From NCBI RefSeq assembly GCF_024868665.1, contig NC_079899.1:23553572-23617571 (forward strand): a DNA stretch of 64,000 bases, written 5' to 3'. The notes under the pieces are model-generated. The model was not told the origin of the DNA and made no database searches. It saw nothing but the letters and a program-made list of their open reading frames with translations. The DNA is from Triplophysa rosa. Its lineage: Eukaryota > Chordata > Actinopteri > Cypriniformes > Nemacheilidae. Positions 36,736 through 48,058 of the stretch are shown here, one piece after another (the first letter of the stretch is position 1; each line of letters begins with the position of its first letter). The translations under genes and the position numbers were made by a program.

Positions 36736-38928
36736 CAGGGCTGGGCAGTATTTATGATACATGTATTTAAAATACGTATTTTAAATACAAAATAGTATTT
36801 TGTACTTTGTATTTGATTGGGTTGATGGAAATGGCTTCATATTTTGTATCAAAATACTTCAGTGTTTGTATGTCGTTTCAAAATACTGCAAAATACTTTG
36901 TAAGAAGTCTACGTGATGACATCATAAAAATGCGGCCTCTGATTGGTGCCTACTCGGTAGTTTGCGCGGACTTGTGCTCAAGGTAAGAAACGTGCAGGCT
37001 GCAAGATTTCCATCGTCTATTGCATATATTGCTTTAATTTTTAAGAGTTTATGTTAAGTTTTGGTCTTCGTGTTAGTAGCCTAGGCTAAATACTATTATA
37101 CCGAGCAGCAGCCCTATGTTAGCTTGCTACTTTCAGCCTATGTTATGTTCGTCGGTTGTGCAAGGAAAAAAATAAAAATAACGCATTTCAGTGTTGTACA
37201 ACATTACATTCTATGGTTGGAATTGGATTAATACTCCTTGAGAAGTTCTGTTGATACTTCTTGATTATATTTCTGGCTACATTTAAAAATATATATTATT
37301 TTTGCTACAATATTTGTTTTCAGCTCCCAATGATTGATACATAAATATTTACTGAATAAATATGCTTATTGAATATTGTACCCTTATTCAAGTAGCTGCT
37401 GTTTAATAGGAGCATGATTTTTCATACCATTGCATGAACGACTGCCTGTCACATATTATTATATGTTTATTATTATTTATGATCTAATGGTTAATTAATG
37501 AGAAACTGGTTGCTATGAATACAGGGACCGTTTCAGAAAGGAGGTTTAGTGAAAACTCTGAGTACATTAACCCTGAAATGAGGGAAACTCTGGGTTTTCC
37601 ATGTCAAACCCGAGAAAGCGGGGTAACTCAAGCCCGTTTCTAAAAGAGAGGTATCTTATACTCGGAGTCAGTAACCATAGTAACTTACTCTGTGAACCTA
37701 ACCTGGTCGGGAGCAGGTTTTCTTTGGTAAACCCAGAGTTTCTCCCCCCTTTTAAAGCGCAAGTGCATTCATTCATTAATACAGTCATTCATGGCATACA
37801 TTTTGATCACACAGAGACCATCTCAGACTAAATTGTCCTGTATGTGAAGAGGCTCTCATTAATTCATATGGATGTTCTTTGATTTCAGGAGAGGAATTTA
37901 GGACCCGAGTGGAATTTTGTCATTTCCCTGTGCATTTTTATTAAAACTGTACCATTTTTCTCCACAGTGAATTAGATGTATCAAAATATATCTCATCCAT
38001 CCTTACATCAATAACATCAGCCATCGTGGCCGTGTATTACATAAGAGCATATTCTTTCCCTTACATGTTCTCACAAATGGTAGTTTTCTATGGAGGATGA
38101 GAAATTACTTAATAAAGTGTGTAAATAAAGTGCCTGAATAAAGAAATGAATAAATGCAGTGATAAAGGTAATAAACAATTAATTTAGACGTGCATCCATT
38201 CCTACCCAAAACTGCTCCGAGCAGGGTTCGAACCGTTGTTGTTTCATTCATTTACTGATTCATTTGTTTGTTTATTGGTACATTTATCTTTTTATCAATT
38301 TAAACTTAAGTCATTTAAACATTAAAGCCCATTAATTAATCCACTGTATGCAGAGCGGAAAGTGTTCCTCGCTCTCAAGCGCTTTCTGCCGCCATGTTGC
38401 TTTTTTTTGGTGCCGTTGCCATGGTGAATCGTAATATTGGAGCTCCATTGATCATGGCTTGTTGTAGTTGTGGTGCAAGCGCTTAACTCAAGGTTAGTCT
38501 ACCCAGAGTCGATAGAACTTACTCAAATCAGCTGTTCTGAAACCAAAAACTCAAAGTTTCGCATCTCGGTTTTAAAGAACTCAGAGTTCACATTTTAACT
38601 CGGTGTTGGTTGTATTAAACATAGCATTTAAATTAATATAACTATATTCGTATAAAAACAAACTTTAATATAAAAAGCATTTTAAAGTAATGAGGTATAC
38701 ATATTATATTTTGATCTTATTGTAAACCTATATAAATAATTTAAATTCAGTTGATTCTGTATTGATATAGTCAGTAGCTGCCTTCTCAAACTTTCACTCC
38801 AGCAGTGTTTATTCCTGCCTTGTAAATGTGTTAGTTTATTTTGATACATGGTGTGGCCGCTGTAGTTTATTTTGATACACTTAAAAGTATTTGGTATTTT
38901 ATTTTAAAATACATTTTGCCCAGCCCTG
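36736..38928. mobile_element. hAT element with nested insertion, 2193 bp
   Basis: The left end CAGGGCTGGGCAGTA and right end TTTTGCCCAGCCCTG are hAT-type inverted repeats. A perfect 8-bp target-site duplication ATTGCATG lies at 36728-36735 and 38929-38936. Subterminal DNA is rich in AAAATACTTTGTA and GTATTTGGTATTTTA motifs. No transposase frame is visible. The middle appears to be occupied by an unrelated inverted-repeat element, which explains the length. Confidence 0.9.
37524..38620. mobile_element. Probable PIF/Harbinger-like element nested in hAT
   Basis: GACCGTTTCAGAAAGGAGGT then AAAACTCTGAGT on the left is roughly inverse to AACTCAAAGTTTCGCATCTC near 38550 and ACTCAGAGTTCACATTTTAA near 38590. 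CTCTGGGTTTTCC and CCCAGAGT words recur inside. I recognise this as a family common in cyprinids and believe it is Harbinger-like, but exact ends and target-site duplication could not be fixed. Confidence 0.5.
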
Positions 38929-38955
38929 ATTGCATGTCAGTAATGTTTTTCTTTT

Positions 38956-39500
38956 TTTAATCTGGAAATTTGGGGAAAGGGTTTAACTGACATGAAAATT
39001 GTGTCATGGCAATAGTCCTAAAATAGTCTGCATTTTCTTGATAAAATTTCCTTTCTTATTTCTTTTAGTTTAGGGTAAAACGACCAACACAATTTACTGG
39101 ACATGAGGAACATTCTACTGAATGATGGGAAGACAAATAAAGAAGGTAACTCTGCAAGATATGTTTTAACCACAAACAGCTTTTCCAAACCTAACCCAGT
39201 TGCCAAGGCAACCCTTGGCTTTTGTTAATACCTGGAATGCATGTTTGTCTTTGATTGCCCAAACAAAAGAAAGAACCTCCCTGAATTTACCCAATTGTTT
39301 CAACAAGCACACCCATCTTTAAGACACATAGAGAGAGAGCCCTATAAACCTTCCTGAAGCACCAATATTGTCAGACAAGAATGCCACAGCATGCTATAGA
39401 AGATAATCCTGTCTTTTATTAAAGTGTGATCACAGATCATTTCTTATTATGATCAGACCACATGTTTGTATAGCTACAGGTACGCCCTCTTTTCAAGCAT
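38956..39500. other. Upstream region of first galectin gene
   Basis: No gene is present. The part from about 39300 resembles the spacer upstream of the second galectin gene only patchily (ACACATAGAGAGAGAGCC against ACATATAGAGATACGCCC). Confidence 0.45.
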
Positions 39501-39545
39501 AGGGGAGGATTTACAGGGCCGTGAGAGCTTTTTTACGATCTCCAC
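39500..39545 (+). promoter_or_regulatory. lgals3: Probable core promoter of first galectin gene
   Basis: AGGATTTACAGGGCCGTGAG then AGCTTTTTTACGATC is conserved with AGGATTTCAGGGGCGTGGGA then GCTTATTTATGATC at 42725-42757 upstream of the second gene. The order GC-box-like element, then TTTTTACGAT (TATA-like), then exon 1 is the same in both. Conservation amid diverged spacer supports function. Confidence 0.55.
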
Positions 39546-39601
39546 ACCGGAATTCCTGCTTGTCTTCCTTCTACCTGTGTGACATCAACTACACAAAACA
39601 G
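39546..39601 (+). other. lgals3: Non-coding exon 1 of first galectin gene
   Basis: The segment ends ACACAAAACAG followed by the donor GTACAC. The equivalent segment of the second gene ends CCAAAAACCAG followed by GTACAG. The 5' end is approximate. It splices to exon 2 at 40615. Confidence 0.6.
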
Positions 39602-40143
39602 GTACACTCTTTCATTTCAGTTCCATGTGTTCTCTTTTTTTAGTGTCTTTACTTTTAAAGTTACTGTATTTGAGGTTGGTTTGAGTAATTGCACTTGTAC
39701 AAATATGTATAGATACATTTACGTAGCTGACAAGATCAGTTTTCCTAGGCCAAATGAAAGTAGTTGGACCTGTCAAGCTGCAAAGCGAGCCAACTTAGTG
39801 CACATATATTTTTTGTTAAAGATAAGCAAGTTTCTACTTGGATTTTTGTTATAGATTTAAATAAGTAACTTTACGTCATTAACAGACTGGTAAAAACCAC
39901 AGGCCTGCATACATTTTGTTACATGTTGTTAACATATATGAACATATGGTTGTTCAGTATAGATTGTAGCTATACTGATTTAAATATCTCTATATATATA
40001 TATATATTTTTACTCGTGTGAAGCTTTTCTACATTTTAATTGGATGCACACAGGAAAAAAAATAAATGCAAATACTAAATGCATCCATAGCCACTTTATG
40101 TGAAAGAATTTTTCATTCCATTTGTGTATTTATCGTTACTGTT

Positions 40144-40275
40144 AAAAAAACATTAATGTAATGCAATAATAATGATAGATCGATCTTTCTTTTGTTTTTC
40201 TTTATCTTACCCCTCATTTCAAAAGAAAAGTGTACTGCACCTATGTACTGCACAGTATGTCCACTAGATGACGCA
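40144..40275 (-). repeat. Right arm of long inverted repeat, in galectin intron 1
   Basis: CATTAATGTAATGCAATAAT through GATAGATCGATCTTTCTTTT to CCACTAGATGACGC is the reverse complement of the arm at 36615-36735 plus 38929-38950. Intron 1 of the second galectin gene lacks this block between CATTCCAT and ATGTTATGATGTAATAT-like sequence, so it is an insertion specific to the first gene. Confidence 0.8.
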
Positions 40276-40619
40276 TTCCGTTAAACTAAACCTTATTGTT
40301 AGGATGTTATGATGTAATATCGGTTCTGATCATGGCTCCCCTTTGGGTCAATATTGAAACAGTGGATGTGGTGGTTAAGTATGAGTCATCAGCATATTAT
40401 AGTTTCACATTCTCTGTTTGGACAGCCCACAGGGAGCATCATGTGAGCATGTCATGCACTTCCAGGGGAAGAAAAATATCATGACTTGCAGAACCAACAC
40501 TGTTTTATCAACAGCCTGGCTTTTTGTTTATCTTTATTTATACAGTATCTTATTGCTTGATTATTAGTTGTAAGTTGTAACAGTATTTCTCTTTTCTCTC
40601 CGCCTGGCTTTCAGAGATC

Positions 40620-41897
40620 ATGAATGTGAGTACAACTTAGTCCTCAATAAATACAGATACCTAGTTTAATACAAGAAATGACATGTTATATTTTATTTGA
40701 TGTTCCATTGCAGCCACCCAATCCTGCCTGGCCCGGTCAACCACCAAATCCCGCCTGGCCCGGTCAACCACCAAATCCCGCTTGGCCTGGCCAACCGGCC
40801 AATCCCGCCTGGCCCGGCCAACCAGCCATGTCCGCCTGGCCCGGTCAGCCAAACCAACCAGCTCAAGCAACATGGCCTGGTCAGCCCGGACAGCCTGGAG
40901 CTCCAGGGTGGCCTGGACCTGTTCCACAAACAGCTCCTTACGGTGTTCCTGAGCCTCCAAAACCACTGGTGAGATGTTTTTACTATTTTTGGATTTGCAG
41001 AATGGCCATTCGTTTGTTCTTTGCTTATACAGTACGTTGACTCTTCATTGTTTCTTTCCAAGACTGTGCCATATGAATTGCCTCTAGTCAATGGAGCACA
41101 TAACAAAATGCTTGTCACCATTAATGGAGAAGTACAGCCCAATGCTAAACTGTAAGTACAAAGACACACCCTACAGACCACACAATTATCTTAATTATAC
41201 ATGCTTGAAAAAAACGGATTATCGACATTCAATTGTTTATTCTTTGCAACGTGATGTCCTCGTGTATTAATCCATCTGTGTATTGTTTTTACTCTGATTA
41301 GTATCACTATTGATATGAAGAAAGGCAACGACATTGCACTTCATTTAAACCCTCGCTTTGATGAACGTGGGAAGCAAGTGATTGTGAGAAACAGCTTAAT
41401 CGGAAATGGTTGGGGACGAGAAGAGAGACAAATCCCATCATTTCCTTTTGTTAAAGGAAAGCCTTTTGAGGTGAGACATCGGACCAAATCGTTGTTTTCA
41501 TCATTACAGCTCTATTTCGATCAAATTAAAGTTGTGAAAAACATTTGCTCTTATTGTTAGAGGGGTAAGAGAGTGTAATAGTTATTTTTGATCAAACATA
41601 AGTCAGTGAATACATTTGTTTTGAAAATGGGTTACAGAATGTCAGATATGTAAAAAAGTTGGAATATTATGCACTTGACTTTCTGCTCTGTCGTATGCTT
41701 TTTTTAATTGTAACTGATTACTAATCGTTGTATTTCAGCTGAAGATTTTATGCACTGACACTGAATTCAAAGTGGCTGTAAACAAATCTCACCTTCTGGA
41801 ATACAAACATCGCATTCGTGAGCTCAACCAGATCAACGCTCTTAGAATCTACAATGATGTCACCCTCCGATCTGTTAATGTGGAGACACTGGCATAA
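40620..41897 (+). CDS. lgals3: Galectin-3-like protein, copy 1 (225 aa, five coding exons)
   Basis: Beta-galactoside-binding chimera-type lectin, secreted by a non-classical route and also cytosolic or nuclear in its family. Coding exons are 40620-40625, 40714-40968, 41063-41151, 41302-41470 and 41739-41897, with intron phases 0, 0, 2, 0 and GT/AG borders; the stop is TAA. Residues 3-87 are Pro/Gly/Gln-rich with seven Trp in [12 protein letters not shown] repeats, corresponding to the YPG repeats of mammals. Residues 88-225 are the carbohydrate-recognition domain with the expected sugar-contact residues H131, N133, R135, N147, W154, E157 and R159. Copy 1 lacks the short LSDALDDF leader that copy 2 encodes at the start of the repeat exon, so its protein is Met-Asn followed directly by repeats. 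There is no signal peptide, as expected. I am sure of the family; expression of the leaderless form is unproven. Confidence 0.9.
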
Positions 41898-42463
41898 GAT
41901 CATACTGGCATTTCTGGCATAGTTATTAGTATATTCAGTAACCTTGGTATGTTTATCAGTTCCTTTACCTCAAATAACTCATTTTTATTACTACCTTTTG
42001 TATTTACTACAAATTGTTTATCCTATTAATCCCCCACGCAAGTCTAGATGAGGTTTGTTTTTTTAACTGGTGAGACTGGTGCAAGAATGGTGTAGTTATC
42101 TTTGCTGCCTCTAGGTGGGTCTGTTTAACTAAATTGAGTGTTTTCATAAGCTTCTGCATAAATCACTTTCAAAATAGGCTTTTGTTAGGGCTTTTCCAGT
42201 GCACACTTTTAATTGTAAAATGGGCTATTTTATTGTCTGCTGTCTTGAGTGAACTGTGGATAAAAAATGCATTTGTCACTGTCTGGGAAAATGAAAAGAT
42301 AAATGTGCATTTTAAGAGTTTGGATTAGTGGCTAAGTGTGTATTAGGTGCCTTGATATATAATCGGATGAAGCTGAATTACTCACCCATGTTGGTCTATA
42401 CATATTTAACCTACCTAAACCAATCAAATATGATCTCTGAACATAAACTGCCCATTAAAAGTT

Positions 42464-42469
42464 AATAAA
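42464..42469 (+). terminator. lgals3: Polyadenylation signal AATAAA, first galectin gene
   Basis: AATAAA lies 567 bp after the stop, in GTTAATAAAAAATATTGCTC. The same context (GTTAATAAAATATATTGCTC) is preserved in the upstream remnant at about 36272, which supports a real 3' end. Confidence 0.65.
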
Positions 42470-42724
42470 AAATATTGCTCCTATGTTTGATTTTCTTTTG
42501 ACTAAATGTAAAGTTTGGTATATGCTGTAACCGTATATTATTTATATAATTTATATGTTGTTGTTTTTTACTTTTTTGCATTTTGTTTTTGTGTGTTAGC
42601 TGGTTCGTACTTATGCGAAATGACTGCTTTTAAGATTATCTAAAAAAAAAAAAAAGAATGCCAGACTTGAACAAAGGCTTTTGAAACATATAGAGATACG
42701 CCCATATTTGAGGAATACTGGGAA

Positions 42725-42760
42725 GGATTTCAGGGGCGTGGGAGCTTATTTATGATCACC
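42725..42760 (+). promoter_or_regulatory. lgals3: Probable core promoter of second galectin gene
   Basis: AGGATTTCAGGGGCGTGGGA followed by GCTTATTTATGATC contains a GC/CACCC-type box and a TATA-like TTATTTATG. It is conserved with the equivalent sequence upstream of the first gene. Exon 1 follows within about 20-60 bp. Confidence 0.6.
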
Positions 42761-42764
42761 TCCT

Positions 42765-42823
42765 GGAATTCTCGTCTCCTGTCTTCAGTCTGTGTGTGCA
42801 CCATCAACAACACCAAAAACCAG
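42765..42823 (+). other. lgals3: Non-coding exon 1 of second galectin gene
   Basis: The segment ends AACACCAAAAACCAG, followed by the donor GTACAG. It is aligned with exon 1 of the first gene (GGAATTC, TGTCTTC and CATCAAC are shared). The 5' end is approximate. Confidence 0.6.
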
Positions 42824-43683
42824 GTACAGTTGACTATTCTTGTGGTTTTTGTTTTGATGTTAATATATTTGAGGTTCTTTTGTGTATTTGCATATCAAAA
42901 TGTTTTGACAAATACATGTAAATGTATTTATTCACGTAGCTTATGAGTGTGTTTTTGCCTAATCCAAAAACAAAAGTACGTGAACCTGTCACGCTGCGAT
43001 GAAAGCCAAATGAGCAGTGCAGATATTGGACATTTTTAAAAGATACAAGATAGGCTTGTGTTTACTTGGACTTTTGCTAGCTTTAAATAAGTAAGTCTTT
43101 ACAGACCTGGTAAAACTCACAGGCCTAGAAGCGTGTTGTTAACATGTCTAAACTTGTGGTTGATGAGTCAGAATTGCCCAGCGCTATATTGTTGTCTGAG
43201 GTATACTCAGTTTGTAGTTGCAGTTTGACTTTGTACATATTTGATACAAACGGAGAAAAAAGTTTTAATGTACCTACTTTATCTACTTCATGTGAAAAAA
43301 TCCATTCCATTATAATATTATGATCTAATATCTGTTGTGGTCATCATGCATCTCCTCTGGCTCATTATTCTCATGATGGCCGGGCCAGTGGGTGTGGTGG
43401 GTGGTGTCAGAATGAGTTATCCACATATCATATTTTCACATTTTTTGCTGTGTTTAGACAGCCCGCGAGGGGAGCATCATGGGAGCACATGGTGCACTTT
43501 TACAGAATCAGAAATATCATGACTAATTTAGCTGTTATGTAAAGTTCTACAGAACTACAGAATTGTGATGAGAAACTAAATTTTTTCCCTCAAAAATAAA
43601 AAAGCTCTTCAAATATTCTTTTAGAAAATCAGCTGTTATAAAATATAGCAATAAAGCATCTCTCTGTCTTGTTTTCAGGTATC

Positions 43684-45208
43684 ATGAATGTAAGTACATC
43701 TTAGTCCTCAATAATTCTATTTGTCTTGTTCAATACAGCAAATACCAATTAACATCCAACAACAGTTTATTTTACGTTCCATCGCAGCTTTCAGATGCTC
43801 TTGATGATTTTCCAAATCAAAACAACCAAGCTGGAGGTCCTATATGGCCTGGCCAACCGACCAATCCCACCTGGCCTAGCCAACCGGCCAATCCCACCTG
43901 GCCCGGCCAACCGGCCAATCCCACCTGGCCCGGCCAACCAAATATGCCTGCCTGGCCCGGTCAGCCAAACCAACCAGCTCAGCCAACCTGGCCGGGTCAG
44001 CCCGGACAGCCTGGAGCTCCAGGGTGGCCTGGACCTGTCCCACAAACTGGCCCTTACGGTGTTCCAGAACAACCTTCAAAGCCACTGGTGAGATGATTTC
44101 ACTGTGTTTGGATATGAACAAACAGCCAGTGTTCTTATTGTTTCATTTAGCTTATAATACAAATGAACTATAGAAGGGTTAAGCTATATGTGTAACAAGC
44201 CATTGATTCATTTTGATGTTTAATTGTTATTTTTAATTATTATACATTTTCTCTTTGCAAGACTGTGCCCTTTGACATGTCTTTAACCAATGGAGCGTAT
44301 AACAAAATGCTTATCACCATTAATGGAGAAGTCAAGGCCAATGCTAAACAGTAAGTACAACACACGCTACAGAGTATAACACACAAAGATCTGTCATAAA
44401 TAAACAATAAAAATACATCAGAAATTGTTGATCAGTTCTTAAAATTAGGTAGTTATAGAGGAAAAGTTACAAAAATGGCTACAAAAGAGGGACGATTTTG
44501 CGTCAAGTTGACCTACGGTAGATCATCACCATGATTGTGATTCACCTCCATTTGTCAGTGTACTGCGATGTCCTAGTGTACTAATCCATGCGTGTTTTGT
44601 TTTTCCTCTGATTAGTTTCACTGTTAATCTAAATAAAGGCAAAGACATTGCACTTCATTTAAACCCTCGCTTCAATGAAGAAGGGAGGAAAGTGATCGTG
44701 AGAAACAGTTTGATTGCAAACCAATGGGGACGAGAAGAGAGACAATGCCCCTCCTTTCCTTTTGTTCAAGGAAAGCCTTTTGAGGTGAGACATCGAACCA
44801 AATCTTTGTTTTCATTATTACAGCTCTATTTCGATCAAGTTAAAGTTGTGAAAAACATTTGCTCTTATTGTTAGAAGGGTAAGAGAATGTCGGACACATA
44901 GTTGGATATCACAAAAGAGATCTAAAAATAAACACATATACTGTATATATATATATATATATATATGTTTTTAAAATGTTATTAATTTGTCTTCTATGCC
45001 TGTTGTATGCTTGTTCAATTGTAACTGATTACTTATTTTTGTATGTCAGCTGAAGATTTTATGCACTGACACTGAATTCAGAGTGGCAGTAAACAAAACT
45101 CACCTTCTGGAATTCAAACATCGTGTTCGTGAGCTCAACCAGATCAAAAGTCTTGCTGTCTATAATGATGTCACCCTCAAATCTGTTAATGTGGAGACAG
45201 TGCAATGA
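43684..45208 (+). CDS. lgals3: Galectin-3-like protein, copy 2 (240 aa, five coding exons)
   Basis: Tandem paralogue of the gene 1.8 kb upstream, same strand and same intron phases. Coding exons are 43684-43689, 43788-44087, 44262-44350, 44616-44784 and 45050-45208, with stop TGA. The N-terminus [10 protein letters not shown] is the galectin-3-type leader. It is followed by a Pro/Gly/Gln-rich region to about residue 102 with seven Trp in [12 protein letters not shown] repeats. The carbohydrate-recognition domain keeps H146, N148, R150, N162, W169, E172 and R174, so galactoside binding is expected. The two domains are nearly identical between copies in exon 5 ([15 protein letters not shown]), while exon 4 and the leader differ. 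In this family the N-terminal repeats drive self-association. It is the more complete member of the pair and the better candidate for the ancestral form. Confidence 0.92.
44945..44966. repeat. (AT)n microsatellite in galectin intron
   Basis: A TATATATA run within the last intron of the second galectin gene; the first gene lacks it. Confidence 0.85.
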
Positions 45209-46134
45209 GGTCATACTGTCATTTCCGGCATAGCCTAGTTGTCTGTGTATTCACTTACATGTGTATGTGCCAACTCTTCAAATAACCATTATTACTTTTT
45301 AAAAAACTGTGCATGTCATGTCATGTAAGAATTTCTATTTAGTCATATATAAAAATGAATAGTCATTCAGTCATATAAAAATCTCCATTTCAAATCATGG
45401 TAACTCAAACTGGGCTTGCTGTAGTATGGTATATTGTTTGCTAAGTGGGTCTGTTAAACTGCAGGGAAAGTTTGGGTTGTCATAAGCTTCAGTAACAGGG
45501 TTGAAGGTACATTTTATTATGCGATCACAAGCATGTTGCGATTACGGTTATTGTATGGTTACATAAATAATACATGAGATTGAAGTGTAAATTGTTTACT
45601 TGCCTATAAAGTCTCCCACATTTCTGAAGATGGTGCTGTTAATGGGAACATGATGACGACAGTGGGAAAGTTGGCATTGACCACTGCATTATTATTGTCT
45701 AAATAAAACCAGAAAAAAATATGATTATATAACAGTGGATCATGTTCAGCTGTAAAACTGCAATAGATTAATTGGAAAAATGATCCGGGAGCAATAATAC
45801 GTAGATGTAAACAGCGAGTGTCTGTGTGACAATACTTTGTGAGATCTATGTAACAAACTTCCTCAAATAAATTAAATAAGACCACTTTAAACTTAAAAGC
45901 TATACAGTAGGTGTAAATGTGTAACTAAACATGTGATTCTTGTATTTACCTTAAGAACACCCATGTCTAAAGGCTTAATAACAACACATAATCCTTAAAT
46001 CAATATATAAAATATGATATAAAATAAAAACAAGCAACCTATAATGTTACCTATAAGTACCTATAATGCATATCACATTCAAGTTTCATTATTTAATAGG
46101 TAATGTTTTCAAACAAGTGTTAATACTTACGATC
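45209..46134. other. 3' UTR and spacer after second galectin gene
   Basis: The 3' UTR of copy 2 does not retain the TTTAACCTACC...TTAATAAAAAATATTGC block of copy 1. The first AATAAA is at 45702-45707, about 500 bp after the stop, and is only a weak candidate for the poly(A) signal. Nothing else is seen up to the fbxo34 promoter. Confidence 0.45.
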
Positions 46135-46290
46135 TTACTATGCGTGCGAGCGCGCGCTCGCGTGTCTGTGAATGCGCGTGCTCTCGTTATATCAAGCAAG
46201 GCAATGCACGCTGCGCGCACACCTGATCAGATCTGAACGCATTCATCCACGAACGAAGGTCTGATTCCTGAAGGACGCAAGAATTCAACT
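46135..46290 (+). promoter_or_regulatory. fbxo34: CpG-rich probable fbxo34 promoter
   Basis: The segment around 46141-46220 contains GCGTGCGAGCGCGCGCTCGC and many other CpGs in an otherwise CpG-poor window. It lies upstream of the only large gene to the right and on the same side as expected. No TATA box is seen, consistent with a CpG-type housekeeping promoter. Assignment to fbxo34 is inferred from position. Confidence 0.55.
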
Positions 46291-46369
46291 CTCGTCAGGA
46301 TGATATGAATTTACCACGAAAAACACAGAAGAAGAAGAGTTTTCCTCGCTTCAGTTGTTTTTCCTCAGG
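46200..46369 (+). other. fbxo34: Putative fbxo34 5'-UTR exon 1
   Basis: Sequence just downstream of the CpG cluster may be the first non-coding exon. A possible donor is TTCCTCAG followed by GTTGGT near 46369, which is weak. Both ends are approximate and would need transcript data. Confidence 0.35.
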
Positions 46370-48058
46370 TTGGTTACGAATCTGCTATTTCCTCATGTTT
46401 GGTTCATTCCTCCTCCGCGTCAGTCATAAATATCACTATTATTTGTCTAAATCGAGTTTTGTGAACTTTACTTTGCGTTTCAAATGTTAAGAAATGTAAC
46501 GTTTGTGTTTTTTTTTTCCTGTCGGCTCGTTTTGGCATATGCTGAGCGGAACTAACCTAGCATTTAAACACCACGAAACACAGCACATACGACGTCTGTA
46601 TACGTTTTAATGGCATTCGACGTTTTATATTTCTATCATGTATTGTATTTACGTGTGTTTGTCTGTATAACTGTTTTAAAATTCGTAATTTTGGCTCTTA
46701 TATGGCAGACGTATGTGGTGGCGTTTGTCAGTTAACGTTAGCTTCAGTGCTAATGCGCATAGACGTAGCAATGTCACATTTATTTTTTGAGGTTTATATT
46801 TTTTCTATTTAAATATGTTCATTTTATTTTCGATACTGCGGTTGTAGGTGGTGTAATCTATCTTATGTTGCACTTATGGTCACTTATACATAACTCTGTC
46901 GACTTTGTTGTTTTCGTTGCAGTGGCCTGTTCCTAGTTTGGGTGGTTCTGTGTTTGCTGTTATTTACTTTAATTTAAATAAAGCTTAAGGTTGGTTTTGT
47001 TTGTTTGCTATAGTGCATCTTTTAGTGAGTTTAAATGCAGACTTGCAATGGCATGTGTATGGTTTAAAGGCAGGTCATTCAGTCACGTTTAAAAGGATTT
47101 GGTGGCATGTAAAGGGTTTCAGATGTCTGATGCAAAAGATGATACTAATATTGAACATTGAATTCACACTTGCATCTTAAGAGCTATTATAAGTGTATGA
47201 TTGGATTACATGATAGGCACGCAAACACACAACATGTTGTCTTGAGCATGTGTATCAGTTCACCTGTGAATATATGCAGTGTTGTTAAAGGACTGTAAAG
47301 ATGAATATGTTACTCAAGAAGCAATGAGAATAAAAATATTTAACTAGTTGATTAGACATTTGAACCTTGTCTCTGCCCAAGGGAGTGATCAACTTGTATG
47401 GATGTTAAAAATTCATTTTTTTAAGTAGTGGTTATACTTAACATTATGTAAAAAGTCATTTGTGTTTGTTAGGATGTGCAGTTTATTCGGATAGTTTGTG
47501 CAGGTTCACTTTCTTGAAGGCGTTTTTGACCTGCGTCTGGCGTGCATTTAACTGGTTGTTAACAATAGTAGGCTGATCCAAAGATCTTATTTTTCTGTAA
47601 TAGGGGAAGTGGACAGAATTTTAAAGCCTTTTATCTTTAACTTGTCAACTGTCTCATGTCATATTCATATTAATCAGGTCTTACATCCGGTCAAAGACTT
47701 CATACACTTACCCGTGGTTATTTGTCAAACGATGTGGTGCCAAGGTAGTTTGTTTATTCTTCGTTTTGTCATCAATTTATCCACCTATTTTTTACTTGAA
47801 TCATTGGTTAAGTTTTCCCCTCAGGTTTGAGATGCAATCCCTTTTTTAGGGTGATTTTTAGTTTGTCTCTGCAGTCAGCTCCAAGATGTTTGAGGTTGTC
47901 AAATCTGGATTCCTTTAGTGTTTAAGGTAAAAATGTGAGAGCTTTAGAATGACATCTGTTAACATATTCTACATTTGGCAAAACAAGACTTGTGGCAGCC
48001 CTCCCCTGAAGGTGCTTTCCTCTCCGCCTTATTTGTTGAAGCAAGAACATTACAGAGT
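46370..48058. other. fbxo34 intron 1, left part
   Basis: AT-rich sequence with no exon, RNA gene or clear transposon that I can support. Confidence 0.4.

Noticed and set aside
40693..41181. 162-codon open frame antisense to the first galectin gene
   Set aside because: It is the reverse reading of the Pro/Gly/Gln repeat exon; the repeated codons keep the opposite strand open by chance. The same holds for 43791-44121.
41898..46134. Possible dlgap5 exons near the galectin genes
   Set aside because: dlgap5 lies between LGALS3 and FBXO34 in human, so I looked for it, but no matching exon is visible here.
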